This document shows, piece by piece, positions 26,561-36,115 of a stretch of 64,000 nt of DNA; position 1 is the first letter of the stretch; every line of letters begins with the position of its first letter. The translations under genes and the position numbers were made by a program. Below the pieces are notes generated by a model. That model had not been told where the DNA came from. It made no database searches and worked only from the letters and a program-made list of their open reading frames with translations. Source of the stretch: Alphaproteobacteria bacterium (GTDB lineage: Bacteria; Pseudomonadota; Alphaproteobacteria; CAAGCB01; CAG-977); contig CAAGEP010000004.1 of assembly GCA_900768875.1 (NCBI GenBank), positions 62,001 to 126,000 of the forward strand. The letters are read 5' to 3'.

Positions 26561-29500
26561 ATGAATGAAGAAGTCAATAAACAAGCCGAACCCGAAAAAA
26601 CGGTTGAAAAATATAATCAGTATGTCGACGCCGCGGGATATTCCCACTTTGTAACGCGGGATGAAAACGGACAAATGCTTGCCGACAAAAGCTTTGACAA
26701 AGACGGCAACACGCAATCCGCTTCCTATTATAAAAACGGCGTGTTGGACAGCAAAACGATTTATAACGAAGACGGTTCCCGCCATTCGTTCTTTTATGAA
26801 GACGACGGCTCCGTACGTTCCGAAAAACTTGTCAGCGCCGACGGACGTTCCGTTTCCTCCATTGCCCACACCGGCGGAATGACAACGACGGAATTGCTGG
26901 ACGAACAGGGGCGGACGGCTTATACGGTCAGCTATTACAATGACGGTGGCAAGCTGTATCCGTGGAATGAACATTCGTATGCATACGATGCCGACGGCAA
27001 ACAGATTGACGACCAAGTGCGTTCTTTCGGAACAGACGGGGAAAAGGGCGGAAAAACGTCCGAAGAACTGCTGGCGTCCCTGCAGTACAAAGACGAATGG
27101 CTGATGCAGACGTTCGCGGATCGTGTTTCCGATCGTGTAACGGCTGAAGAAGCACAAAAAACGGCTGGCGTTGTGAACACGGTTGAAGAAAAGCAGGCGG
27201 AACCCGTTCAAGAAGAACGGAAAGCCAAACCCGTGGAAGAAGTCAAACAAGCCGAACCCGTTCAAGAAGAACGGAAAGAAAAACAGGCGGAACAAGCCGC
27301 CGAATCCGACGCGTACGTCAATACGATAACGTCCGGTTCCGAAGAACGGGAAGAAAAACAGGCGGAACAAGCCGCCGAATCCGACACGTACGTCAATACG
27401 ATAACGTCCGGTTCCGAAGAACGGGAAGAAAAACAAGCCGAACAGGTTGCCGAATCCGACGCGTACGTCAATACGATAACGTCCGGTTCCGAAGAACGGG
27501 AAGAAAAACAGCCCGACCAAGTTTTTGACAAAGACGGCAGACTGAGCGAACAGACGTTGTATGACAACCTTGGAAGAGTCAGCGGATCGGTTGCGTATGC
27601 TTATTCTGACGACGGCAGTGTATCGATGTATACTTATGATGTCGACGGGCAACAGACCGGTTTTGACAGTTATGACGCGGAAGGACACCGTAAATTCGCT
27701 GCTGATTTCAGCAACGGCGTACAGCAAAACTTTGTGCGTTTTGACGATGAAGGTCGTCCGACGAACATTGAACTGTACAACGAAGGACAGCCGGCGGTTT
27801 TAACCTCTATCCAATACGACGGGGATGCCGTTTACAAGGATGTCCGCAGCGCGGACGGTCAGCTGTTGCGTTCCGAAACAACCCGCAACGGCAGGATGTC
27901 CATTGTCGATTATGTGGATCAGAAAGCGCGCGCCTTCTCTTTTGACAGAGGCGGGGACGTGTATGACTTTACGGATTACGCAATCCAAGACGGCAAGGCG
28001 GTTAAAGTCAAAGACGGACAATTCAATTTGAGCGGGCAAGAGCGGGAAGCTCGTTTCTATGATGCGGACGGCAGAGTAACCGAAGGGCTTATTCGTGACA
28101 GCGAAGAATCGGTTACAAACTATTCTTTCAACGAAGACGGTTCTTATAAAGAATCCGGACCGAACGGCGACAAAACGCATCGCGCCATCCGGTTGTTCGG
28201 GAAAAACGTCTACACGCCGCAAATGCCCGAATTTTCGGAAAACTGGTCGAATGAAATTCCGGTTGCCGTCGACGGGGACAATCATCCTCAATTAAGTGAG
28301 CGGGAGCTTGCTTGTTTCCGGCAGGGATATGTCGAAATAGGAGAGGGAGGATCCCATACAGGGTATTATTCTGAAAAATTGCCGTGTATGAATGAAGAGG
28401 TTTTCCGCACCAAGTTGTTTACGCAGGCGGCTGACAGGCTGGCTCAAGTCGGCGGGGTGAAGCGCGAAGCTTCCAACAGCGGAGCCGAACAGTCTTTCGC
28501 CAACACCCAACAAAACGGCGGGGCGGAGCAGACCGCCGCCGATAATCGGGCAAACGATGCCGGCGAACGGGATACCGAACAGCAAACGCAGCCCGTCGGA
28601 AACGGCCGCGCAGTGCCGGAATCGGAAAATGCCGTTAATGAAAATCGGGAGGAACAAGTTTGCTCGGTCGAAAACGCGGACGAACAGGAAACCAACCGCG
28701 GTTTGGATGAACCGAACTGCTTCCAACAAGGACAAAATCTGAAACAGTGGCTGAATTATTTCGGCATGGAGGGGTCGCGCGCAAAGCCGCCTTATGCTTC
28801 GCCGTTTGAAAAAGTAACGGGATGCCACAACGACAAAGAATACAATGCGGCTGTTTTGGATTTGGAAAACGGCAATCGAATCGTCAACAGTCCGAAGCGT
28901 TTGGATTTGCTTATCCGTCGGACAGGCCCCGAAAAAGTCGAACCGACCCTTGCCGAATGTATGACTTTGGTGCGTCTTGGACAGCAAAAGGGTTGGACGT
29001 CCGCCCGCATTACGGGATCGAAAGAATTCCAAAAACAGATGTATCTGGCCTGTCGCGCTTTAGGAATGCCGACAAAAGATTTCATTCCGACAGAAGAAAT
29101 GCTGAAGGAAGGTGCCGAACTTGAAAGCGTCTATAACAACAAATCCAAAATCATGCCGCAATCGAAGGAAGACGCCGCAGCGCAAAAACCGCAAGTGCGC
29201 GAACCGACTTTGGCCGAACGGTGCTATGATTTGGACGACCGCTTCCGCAGTTTGGAAAAAATCCGCAAAGCGCAGCCGGAACGCCCCAAAACCGCTGAAG
29301 ATCCCGATCCCGAACTGGCGAACTTTGACACCATTCGCACGGCGGAACAAAAAGGCATCTGTCCCGTTACGGGAATTGCGGTTCCCCGCGAAGACGACGG
29401 AAACGAAGAAACGCCGTCCCATCATTCCACAAAGCAAAGCCGCCGTTCCGGACAACAGATTGATGAAAAACCTTTGTCCGACAACATTGTCCGCGCTCAC

Positions 29501-30130
29501 GCTCAAGTTGTTCAAGCCTTGAAAGGACTGAATAAAGCCGAAAAGAATCAAAAGGAAGCCTTGCTGACATCGGCACGGCAAAAACAGCGCGACGAATGGC
29601 GCGCCCGATTGCAGGAAGTCGCGCAAAAAGAATCCGCCGGCGAACAGCTGACCAAAGACGAGCTGCATGTCAAAGCTATGGCAGACAAATATCAAATCAA
29701 AAACAACCCCGCCGAAGAGCCGGAAAATCCTCGGCCGATTGACCGCGCCGATTTTTCAAAAACCACGGAAAAGAATCTGCGTAAACAGGAAAAAAGTGCG
29801 GAAATCCGTACAATTTTCACGGCTTCCGTCGTCCTCAAGGAAAATGCGGCCAATATCGGCGCAATGCTGAACGGTAAAAAGAACGCCAAGCCTTTGTCCG
29901 CAGAGGAATTGATTACCAGAGGCAACGCTCAGCTGAAACAGGAAACGGTATCCAAGCCTCCTGTTTCCGAATTGATTAAAAAAGTCGGTGAAAACAATGC
30001 GTTTACCAAAACGCAAGCGGCTGAAAACGCGCAAAAATACCGCGATTTGACAGGGCATGAGATACCCCGCCGCCGCATGAATCAACTGGAAGAACGCGTC
30101 GTCGCCATCAAAAAGAGCAACTCCAGATAA
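26561..30130 (+). CDS. Large repeat protein with LPD7-like segment
   Basis: Protein of 1189 residues with no clear whole-protein homologue that I recognise. Residues 20-170 and 320-560 carry about 20-residue YD/MORN-type repeats (DKDGNTQSASYYKNG, YDADGRVTEGLI). Between them are three near-identical 25-residue units with core SDAYVNTITSGSEERE. Residues about 715-850 resemble LPD7, a domain of polyvalent relaxase-type mobile-element proteins (GWTSARITGSKEFQKQMYLA, ALGMPTKDFIPTEEM). The rest is charged and helical. No signal peptide. The start has AAAGGA, and a TATAGT box lies at 26508-26513. The second gene starts 12 bases after it. Function unknown; a conjugation-linked or effector role is inference. 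Confidence 0.8.
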   Translation: MNEEVNKQAEPEKTVEKYNQYVDAAGYSHFVTRDENGQMLADKSFDKDGNTQSASYYKNGVLDSKTIYNEDGSRHSFFYEDDGSVRSEKLVSADGRSVSSIAHTGGMTTTELLDEQGRTAYTVSYYNDGGKLYPWNEHSYAYDADGKQIDDQVRSFGTDGEKGGKTSEELLASLQYKDEWLMQTFADRVSDRVTAEEAQKTAGVVNTVEEKQAEPVQEERKAKPVEEVKQAEPVQEERKEKQAEQAAESDAYVNTITSGSEEREEKQAEQAAESDTYVNTITSGSEEREEKQAEQVAESDAYVNTITSGSEEREEKQPDQVFDKDGRLSEQTLYDNLGRVSGSVAYAYSDDGSVSMYTYDVDGQQTGFDSYDAEGHRKFAADFSNGVQQNFVRFDDEGRPTNIELYNEGQPAVLTSIQYDGDAVYKDVRSADGQLLRSETTRNGRMSIVDYVDQKARAFSFDRGGDVYDFTDYAIQDGKAVKVKDGQFNLSGQEREARFYDADGRVTEGLIRDSEESVTNYSFNEDGSYKESGPNGDKTHRAIRLFGKNVYTPQMPEFSENWSNEIPVAVDGDNHPQLSERELACFRQGYVEIGEGGSHTGYYSEKLPCMNEEVFRTKLFTQAADRLAQVGGVKREASNSGAEQSFANTQQNGGAEQTAADNRANDAGERDTEQQTQPVGNGRAVPESENAVNENREEQVCSVENADEQETNRGLDEPNCFQQGQNLKQWLNYFGMEGSRAKPPYASPFEKVTGCHNDKEYNAAVLDLENGNRIVNSPKRLDLLIRRTGPEKVEPTLAECMTLVRLGQQKGWTSARITGSKEFQKQMYLACRALGMPTKDFIPTEEMLKEGAELESVYNNKSKIMPQSKEDAAAQKPQVREPTLAERCYDLDDRFRSLEKIRKAQPERPKTAEDPDPELANFDTIRTAEQKGICPVTGIAVPREDDGNEETPSHHSTKQSRRSGQQIDEKPLSDNIVRAHAQVVQALKGLNKAEKNQKEALLTSARQKQRDEWRARLQEVAQKESAGEQLTKDELHVKAMADKYQIKNNPAEEPENPRPIDRADFSKTTEKNLRKQEKSAEIRTIFTASVVLKENAANIGAMLNGKKNAKPLSAEELITRGNAQLKQETVSKPPVSELIKKVGENNAFTKTQAAENAQKYRDLTGHEIPRRRMNQLEERVVAIKKSNSR
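27266..27510 (+). repeat. Three 75-bp in-frame tandem repeats plus a partial fourth
   Basis: Units begin at 27266, 27341 and 27416, and a partial one at 27491. Each encodes 25 residues with the core SDAYVNTITSGS and differs by only a few bases, so copy number probably varies by slippage. Confidence 0.95.
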
Positions 30131-30142
30131 CGGGAGGGTATC

Positions 30143-31507
30143 ATGAAACAGTCCGACAACGAAACAAAACGCACGGGAAAGGATCCCGAACGGCTGAAAG
30201 CGGTTTGGGAAGAGCTGATGCAACGTCAAACCGCCGCGTTTGACCGCAGGCGGACAAACAAATGCGTTGATTCGATTGCTTCCGTCAAAATCATTTCGGA
30301 CGGAAAAGGCGGATCACAAGTCCAAATCGACACCGTCGGCGGCGCGCGTGTCCAAGATGCGGGCGACAAATCCGCGGTGTTCGCGGATATGGCTCAGCAT
30401 GGCAAAAGCGCCCCTGCCGCAAATATAGCCGCCTTGGTTGAAGAAGTGCGACGTTACGGCTTTGATACGGTTGCGGACAAGGTGAACACCGAAACAATGC
30501 AGGCTTTGCGCGTGGCCTGCCAAAACGCGGGCATCAGCCTTTACGGCGAAGGAGAAGCCAAAAAACAGGAGGCGGAAAAAGCTCAAGAAGCTTCTGCGCA
30601 ATTCTATCGGCAGAAAACCGACCTCCATTCCCCCAAACCCGTTGAACATAAACCGCCTCAAACAATCAAGCCGTTCCTTTTTATGCCACCTTCCTTAAAG
30701 GCTGAAACTTCGATGACTTTGGCTTCGGCGCGGCGGACGGAAACGAACACGCATCGCGCACAGGCAAAACTGTACGCCGAAAAAAACAAGCTTTTTGCCG
30801 AAATCAACAAACGCTTGCGGCAGGAAAAGGCGGCTCTGCGCCGGAAATACAGTCTGTTGCAGATTGACGAATACCGTCGGGAACTGTTCGGGGACAAAAA
30901 CAAAGCCGCCCTTATCCAAGAAAAATTGGAAAAAGGCCAAGCACTGACCGCTGCGGAACAAAAACTGTGGAACAGAAAGCAGACTTTGGGAATCGAAGCC
31001 GATCCGAAAAACGAAACGCTGACGCCCGAACAAAAGCAAGCGCGAAACAAAATGTCGATTCGCGATTTATCCCAATCTTTGCAAAAGGATTACAAAACGG
31101 AAATCACCCGCAAACAGCTCATCAGCAACGCCAAACGCACCGCCGTTGATGTTGCGGCGGCTCAAAAAAGCTTGGAACTGGCTTGCGGAAAAAAAGCGGA
31201 TGTCAGCCGTGCCGCGCTGGAAGAAAGTGCCGTCAAACTGATGCTTCCCCGCGAAAAACTGGAAACACCGCATTTGCAGGCTTTCTGCCAAAAACAAACA
31301 AAGCTGAAAAGCAAAATCCGTTCTCGCATCGAACAGGCCAAAGAACAAAGAAAGCAGGCTGTTGCCGCCAAGCTGCAGGAAGAAATGACCCGCGGTGCAA
31401 ATCAGCCTTTGCAAAAAAGGCTGATGAAGCCGGCAAAAGACATCCGTGAACCTTTCTCCAAAGATTTGCTTCAGCGCATCAAAGCGGAAAAACAGTTCCA
31501 ACGCTGA
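30143..31507 (+). CDS. LPD7-like partner protein
   Basis: Protein of 454 residues, second gene of the module with a GGGAGG site. Residues 50-140 echo the LPD7-like pattern of the larger neighbour (VQIDTVGGARVQDAGDKSAV, LVEEVRRYGFDTVADKV, ALRVACQNAGISLYG). The remaining 300 residues are lysine/glutamine-rich helices, probably coiled coil, including LYAEKNKLFAEINKRLRQEK. No signal peptide or membrane segment. A terminator follows, so the two genes form a closed unit. No relaxase catalytic motif is visible in either. Confidence 0.78.
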   Translation: MKQSDNETKRTGKDPERLKAVWEELMQRQTAAFDRRRTNKCVDSIASVKIISDGKGGSQVQIDTVGGARVQDAGDKSAVFADMAQHGKSAPAANIAALVEEVRRYGFDTVADKVNTETMQALRVACQNAGISLYGEGEAKKQEAEKAQEASAQFYRQKTDLHSPKPVEHKPPQTIKPFLFMPPSLKAETSMTLASARRTETNTHRAQAKLYAEKNKLFAEINKRLRQEKAALRRKYSLLQIDEYRRELFGDKNKAALIQEKLEKGQALTAAEQKLWNRKQTLGIEADPKNETLTPEQKQARNKMSIRDLSQSLQKDYKTEITRKQLISNAKRTAVDVAAAQKSLELACGKKADVSRAALEESAVKLMLPREKLETPHLQAFCQKQTKLKSKIRSRIEQAKEQRKQAVAAKLQEEMTRGANQPLQKRLMKPAKDIREPFSKDLLQRIKAEKQFQR

Positions 31508-31516
31508 GATTGAAAA

Positions 31517-31550
31517 CGCCCCGCTTTCAGCATAAAGCGGGGTGTTTTTT
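31517..31550 (+). terminator. Terminator after LPD7-like module
   Basis: CCCCGCTTT / AAAGCGGGG hairpin with a short loop, then TGTTTTTT. Confidence 0.88.
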
Positions 31551-31603
31551 GGCGGTTGAAATCGACCGGAAAAACGGCTATAAAGCGGCTGAAGGATAAA
31601 AAA

Positions 31604-33394
31604 ATGCCCGTCGATTTCGATACTCCGCTGTACAGTTTGCAAAACGTCCGCTTGACGTTCGGTGTTCATCCCGTTTTTACGGGACTGGATTTGTTTGTCA
31701 AAAAAGGCGACAAAACCTGCCTTATCGGACGCAACGGATCGGGCAAATCGACTTTGCTGAAAGTCATTGCGGGCGTGATTGAACCCGACGAGGGCGAAAA
31801 ATTCATTCAGCCCGGAACGAAAATCGCCTATATGGCGCAGGAATCCGATTTTTCCGACTTCAAGACTTTGCGCGATGTCGTGGTTGCGGGACTGCGCGAT
31901 GCCGCCGATACCTACAAAGCCGACATTCTGATTGACAAGCTGGGGCTGGCGGCGGAGCAAGACCCGAAATCCGCTTCGGGCGGCGAACGCAAAAAAGCGG
32001 CGCTGGCGCAGGCTTTGGCGGGCGAACCCGATATTTTGCTGTTGGACGAACCGACCAACCATTTGGATATTGCGACCATTGAAAAGCTGGAAAAAACGGT
32101 CAAGGACTTTGCCGGCGCGGTGATTGTCATCAGCCACGACCGCGCGTTTTTAAAGGCGGTTTCGACGTCGACGATTTGGCTTGACCGCGGGAAAACGCAT
32201 ACGCAGAACAAAGGCTATGCGGATTTCGAAGACTGGCAGGACAAAATCCTGACCGCCGAAGAAGTCGAACAGTCCCGTTTGGCGCAAAGAATAGAGCGTG
32301 AAACGCAATGGCTGCACAAAGGCGTTACCGCGCGACGCAAGCGCAATATGGGGCGTTTGCGCCGATTGCAGGAGCTTCGCCTACAACGCAAAGAGCAAAT
32401 CCAACAAACGGGATCGGTCGAACTGGCGATTGACAAGGGCGCGATTCTATCCAAGCTGGTCATTGAAGCCACGCATTTGGAAAAATCGTTCGGCGACCGT
32501 TCGTTAATCAAGGATTTTTCGTTTCGTTTGATGCGCGGCAACAAAATCGGCATTGTGGGACCGAACGGCGCGGGGAAAACGACGCTGATTAAAGTGCTGA
32601 CGGGACGGATGCCGCCCGATTCGGGGACGGTGCGGCTGATGAAAAATCTGGAAGAAGCATATTTCGATCAAAACCGCATGACGCTTAATCCGAACAAAAC
32701 GTTGCGTGAAACGCTGTGTCCCGACGGCGGCGACACCGTTTTCGTGCGCGGTACACCCCGTCATATCATGTCGTACTTAAAGGATTTTCTGTTTGCTCCG
32801 ACGCAAGCCGACACTCCCGTTTCCGCTTTGTCGGGCGGAGAGAAAAACAGGCTTGTTTTGGCGCAAACGCTTGCCAAGCCGTCAAATTTCCTTGTGCTGG
32901 ACGAACCGACGAACGATTTGGACATGGACACGCTGGATTTATTGCAGGACGCGCTGATGAGCTATGACGGCACGGTGCTGATTGTCAGCCACGACCGCGA
33001 CTTTCTGGACAATGTGGCGACGTCCCTGCTGTATATGAAAGGCGACGGCACAATCGTCGAACATGTCGGCACTTACACCGATTTGCTGGCAAAGCTGAAA
33101 GCGCAGGAAAAACCCGCCGCAAAGCCAGTCGACAAACAGCCCAAAACTCAGCGTGAAAAACCGCAGCAGCCCGCGCGGCTGTCTTTCAAGAACAAGCGGC
33201 TGTTGGAAATTCTGCCCGCCGAAGTCGAGGCTTTGGAACAAAAAATCGCCGCTTTGGAAGCCAAGCTTGCCGATCCGAATTTTTATATGCAAAACCCTGC
33301 CGTTTTTGCGCAAACGACGGCGGAATTGGAAAAACTTAAAGCCGAAAAGGATGAAAAAGAATCCTTGTGGCTGGAAATAGCGGACAGCATTTAA
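31604..33394 (+). CDS. uup: ABC-F ATPase, Uup type
   Basis: Cytosolic duplicated ABC ATPase of 596 residues without membrane segments. First Walker A GRNGSGKST, signature SGGERKK, Walker B LLLDEPTNHLD; second Walker A GPNGAGKTT, signature SGGEKNR, LVLDEPTNDLD. The inter-domain linker and the C-terminal coiled coil (LLEILPAEVEALEQKIAALE) fit Uup, linked to ribosome function and precise excision of transposons. Start 31604 with AAGGA is preferred over the ATG at 31556, which sits in the preceding terminator region. Confidence 0.92.
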   Translation: MPVDFDTPLYSLQNVRLTFGVHPVFTGLDLFVKKGDKTCLIGRNGSGKSTLLKVIAGVIEPDEGEKFIQPGTKIAYMAQESDFSDFKTLRDVVVAGLRDAADTYKADILIDKLGLAAEQDPKSASGGERKKAALAQALAGEPDILLLDEPTNHLDIATIEKLEKTVKDFAGAVIVISHDRAFLKAVSTSTIWLDRGKTHTQNKGYADFEDWQDKILTAEEVEQSRLAQRIERETQWLHKGVTARRKRNMGRLRRLQELRLQRKEQIQQTGSVELAIDKGAILSKLVIEATHLEKSFGDRSLIKDFSFRLMRGNKIGIVGPNGAGKTTLIKVLTGRMPPDSGTVRLMKNLEEAYFDQNRMTLNPNKTLRETLCPDGGDTVFVRGTPRHIMSYLKDFLFAPTQADTPVSALSGGEKNRLVLAQTLAKPSNFLVLDEPTNDLDMDTLDLLQDALMSYDGTVLIVSHDRDFLDNVATSLLYMKGDGTIVEHVGTYTDLLAKLKAQEKPAAKPVDKQPKTQREKPQQPARLSFKNKRLLEILPAEVEALEQKIAALEAKLADPNFYMQNPAVFAQTTAELEKLKAEKDEKESLWLEIADSI

Positions 33395-33406
33395 AGAACA
33401 CGGAAC

Positions 33407-33440
33407 AAAAAAGCCCTCGTTTTTTAACGAGGGCTTTTCC
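33407..33440. terminator. Bidirectional terminator between uup and hemY
   Basis: AGCCCTCGTT / AACGAGGGCT stem flanked by A and T runs, serving both convergent genes. Confidence 0.88.
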
Positions 33441-33454
33441 GATTTGTTCGGCAA

Positions 33455-34759
33455 TCAGATTTTCACGTTCATCGTTCCCAAGGTATGGCAGGTCGGGCAA
33501 ACCGTATGCCATTCGTTGAACGCCGTTTTGCAAACCGAACAAACATACATCGGTTCGGTTTCGGCGACGGCGGCTTTTTCGCCATATTCAACCGCCAGCT
33601 TTTCATCACGGTTTGCGGCGGCGATTTCCGCCATCATCAGCAAAGCGCGCTTGGAATTCGGCTTGACCGCCAGATATTTTTCCAACAATCCTTTCGCCTG
33701 TCCCCACAGCCGCGCTTTCAAGGACGCGTCCGCCATAACCAGCGCGTTGATTTCGGCGTCTTTATTTTCATCCAGCAAATCCTGCAAATCGGTTACGGCT
33801 TCCAACGCGGGTTTTTCGGGCGTCAACGCTTGGAACGCTTCGTACACCGCCCAGCACGGCGCGGTTTTCCACAGCTTGCACAGCTGTTTGCGAGCTTTGC
33901 GGATTTCGCCTTTTTCGGCGTTCAGCGCGGCGGCGGTTAAAACGGCTTGAATCAGCGAATCGTCGGTTTCCACCGATTCAAAAATCAACCGCTCTTTTTC
34001 GGCGGCATCGTTCGTTCCGCCCGCCTGTTCCAGCAAAACAGATGCTTTCAGATGCTTCAGCGTCTTTTTGTCGAACAATTCCATTTTACGGGCTTTTTCC
34101 AACGTCGCCGTCGCTTTTTCCCATTGTTTTTCAAGAACTTGCAGTTCAAAAGCTTCGGACACCGTCCACGGCATCGGATTTTTTTCCGTTAAAAGCTCTT
34201 CGCAGGCTTTCAATGCTTTTTCGGGCGCGCCGTTCAAGCGGAGCAAACGGATTTTACCGCGCATGCCCAACAGTCGCGTTTCGGGTTCTTCCGCCAATTT
34301 TCCGTACAGTTCCATGGCTTGGGCGGTATTGTTTTGCGCTTCCGCCAACTGGGCATCAAACACAAACGTTTTGACTTCGTCGTCGGCGAATTTTTTAACA
34401 ATGTCTTTTTGCAGTTTCTTCGCCGTTTCCAAATCGCCCGCCGCCAAAGCCGTCAAGCCTTTGCCCAACAAAGTATAGCGGTCGATTTCGCGGTCGACTT
34501 TCGCTTTCGCCATTTTTTCGGCGCGCAAATCAGCCCGCGCCCAGTACAAAATCTTGTTTTTCAGCAACAGCAGCGGCTTTGCCAGAAAAGCGTAAAACAC
34601 CGCGTAACCGATGACAAAAACGGCGATGACGACAGCGACCGACGTCTGCATGCGCCAACCCAGCCATTCCATTTGCACCGAACCGGGGTTGTTCGACAGC
34701 CATGCCGCGCTTAAAGCGATAATCGCCAGTAAAACGGCGTTCCATACGATTTTAATCAT
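33455..34759 (-). CDS. hemY: HemY-like inner-membrane TPR protein
   Basis: Protein of 434 residues. Two N-terminal transmembrane helices (VWNAVLLAIIALSAAWLS; VAVVIAVFVIGYAVFYAFLA) form the HemY_N region, followed by TPR-like helices. The tail has a zinc ribbon (CSVC and CPTC), seen in alphaproteobacterial members. Despite the name it is not the oxidase; its role in haem synthesis or envelope assembly is poorly defined. Its ATG overlaps the mic60 stop by four bases. In Alphaproteobacteria this pair normally lies downstream of hemC-hemD, which are absent here. Confidence 0.85.
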   Translation of the reverse strand: MIKIVWNAVLLAIIALSAAWLSNNPGSVQMEWLGWRMQTSVAVVIAVFVIGYAVFYAFLAKPLLLLKNKILYWARADLRAEKMAKAKVDREIDRYTLLGKGLTALAAGDLETAKKLQKDIVKKFADDEVKTFVFDAQLAEAQNNTAQAMELYGKLAEEPETRLLGMRGKIRLLRLNGAPEKALKACEELLTEKNPMPWTVSEAFELQVLEKQWEKATATLEKARKMELFDKKTLKHLKASVLLEQAGGTNDAAEKERLIFESVETDDSLIQAVLTAAALNAEKGEIRKARKQLCKLWKTAPCWAVYEAFQALTPEKPALEAVTDLQDLLDENKDAEINALVMADASLKARLWGQAKGLLEKYLAVKPNSKRALLMMAEIAAANRDEKLAVEYGEKAAVAETEPMYVCSVCKTAFNEWHTVCPTCHTLGTMNVKI

Positions 34760-36033
34760 TCGTCATCCCCCTGTTGCGCGTAAATCAATCCCAACGCCGC
34801 CGCCAAAGATTCGTTGACGGCTTTTCTGACGTACAGCGTTTTTTCGGCGGATGAAATCCACGGCATCATTTTTTCGGCAGCAATGCCTTTCAGCGGTTTC
34901 AGCTGAATGACGGCCAACATCAAATCGCCGCGCGCGACCGCCTGCCCCGCCCGCGCCAAAACGGCTTGGGTCGACAAGTCTTCGGCAGGCGCGTCAATGC
35001 GGCGGACAATCACCTGTTCGCGCAATTTATCCAACGCGCGATGAAACCAGTCTTTTTTCAATCCGCTTTTTTCAGCCAACACCGCCGCATCGGCAAAAGC
35101 GTCAAAAGTCTGTTCCAACGCAGCCTGCGTCCAAACGCCCTGTTCCGCAAACGGCGTCAGCTGGTTCAGCTTGGCCTCCAGCGGCTTGCTGAATGATGCC
35201 AAAGCGCGCGCCGCCTGCTGTTCAACGGGGAATTTCTGCCCGCGGGCAATGGCGTCGCGCATCTGGTAAATCGCCAACAGCAACGCGCTCGCCCGTTCTT
35301 TTTCGGTATTGGAAGCCCGCAATTTCCGTTCGGCGACAATCATGCGGCTGTCAAGGCTCAGCACGAATGACGCGTCGGCTTTGTTTTTTTCGACGCTTTC
35401 GGTGCGTTCCGTCAGTTTGACCAGTAAATTGGAGTGCGTTTCGCCCTGAGCAAGCAAACGGCGAACATTATCTTGTATCAGCCCCGTGTTCGGAATGGCT
35501 TTGCGCACTTCGCCGATTTTGTGGTCGATGTCTTTTTCCTGCATATCAAGGCGGCGTTCCAACGTGCGCAGGCGCTGTTCCAAAGCATCGTATTTCGCTT
35601 CGGCGGACAGCTTTGCGGCGGGATCCGCCGTAGCGATAATCTGTTCCGCGTGTTCAAAATCCCGCGCGTTTTCCAACTGTTCCAGCCGCGCGTCGATTCC
35701 CTGAGCGGCAACAGGCGACGGCTGATTGTCCTCTGCGGTTTGAGAAGAAAGATCGGCAACGGGGTATTCGTCGTTGACCAGCGGCAACGTCATCACTTCA
35801 TAGGCAACGGGCTTTTTTAATTTCGCAACGGCTTCTTTTGCCGTTGTTATGATTTTTTCGCGGCTTTCGGGAACGGAAAAAGCAACCGTCGCGGCGGCGA
35901 CAATCAAAATCAAAGCGATGATTTTTCCCGCACGGTGTTTTTTGGGCGGAACGGCTGAAATTTCTTCGACCGTTTCGGGTTCTTTGTTTTCTGCGGTTTC
36001 TTCAGCGGTTTCGTTGATTTTTTCGGGTTCCAT
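34756..36033 (-). CDS. Mitofilin/Mic60-like membrane protein
   Basis: Protein of 425 residues: acidic N-terminal tail, one transmembrane helix (IIALILIVAAATVAFSV), a coiled coil (about residues 130-220) and a C-terminal mitofilin-signature-like domain (VRRIDAPAEDLSTQAVLARA, then MLAVIQLKPL). Alphaproteobacterial Mic60 shapes intracytoplasmic membranes and is the ancestor of the mitochondrial crista-junction protein. The hemY overlap and divergence from tsaD match the usual locus. The first gene of the unit here is mic60 itself, without hemC or hemD before it. Confidence 0.85.
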   Translation of the reverse strand: MEPEKINETAEETAENKEPETVEEISAVPPKKHRAGKIIALILIVAAATVAFSVPESREKIITTAKEAVAKLKKPVAYEVMTLPLVNDEYPVADLSSQTAEDNQPSPVAAQGIDARLEQLENARDFEHAEQIIATADPAAKLSAEAKYDALEQRLRTLERRLDMQEKDIDHKIGEVRKAIPNTGLIQDNVRRLLAQGETHSNLLVKLTERTESVEKNKADASFVLSLDSRMIVAERKLRASNTEKERASALLLAIYQMRDAIARGQKFPVEQQAARALASFSKPLEAKLNQLTPFAEQGVWTQAALEQTFDAFADAAVLAEKSGLKKDWFHRALDKLREQVIVRRIDAPAEDLSTQAVLARAGQAVARGDLMLAVIQLKPLKGIAAEKMMPWISSAEKTLYVRKAVNESLAAALGLIYAQQGDDE

Positions 36034-36063
36034 GAAAGCCTCCTTGCTTGAATCTACTGGATT

Positions 36064-36092
36064 TTACCATTTTTTCCGAGTATGGGTAGAAT
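36064..36092 (+). promoter_or_regulatory. Promoter candidate for tsaD
   Basis: TTACCA at 36064-36069, 17-base spacer, TAGAAT at 36087-36092 in the 82-base divergent region between mic60 and tsaD. Confidence 0.45.
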
Positions 36093-36115
36093 AATTTTAC
36101 ATTCAAGGAAACAAA

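Noticed and set aside
27266..27510. CRISPR-like array
   Set aside because: The repeats are contiguous, in frame and coding, with no spacers. No cas genes are present.
26465..27727. Minus-strand frame with repeated FFPFFGTGRYRIDV segments
   Set aside because: It is the reverse complement of the 75-bp repeats in the large LPD7-like protein; the plus strand has the promoter, ribosome site and coding pattern.
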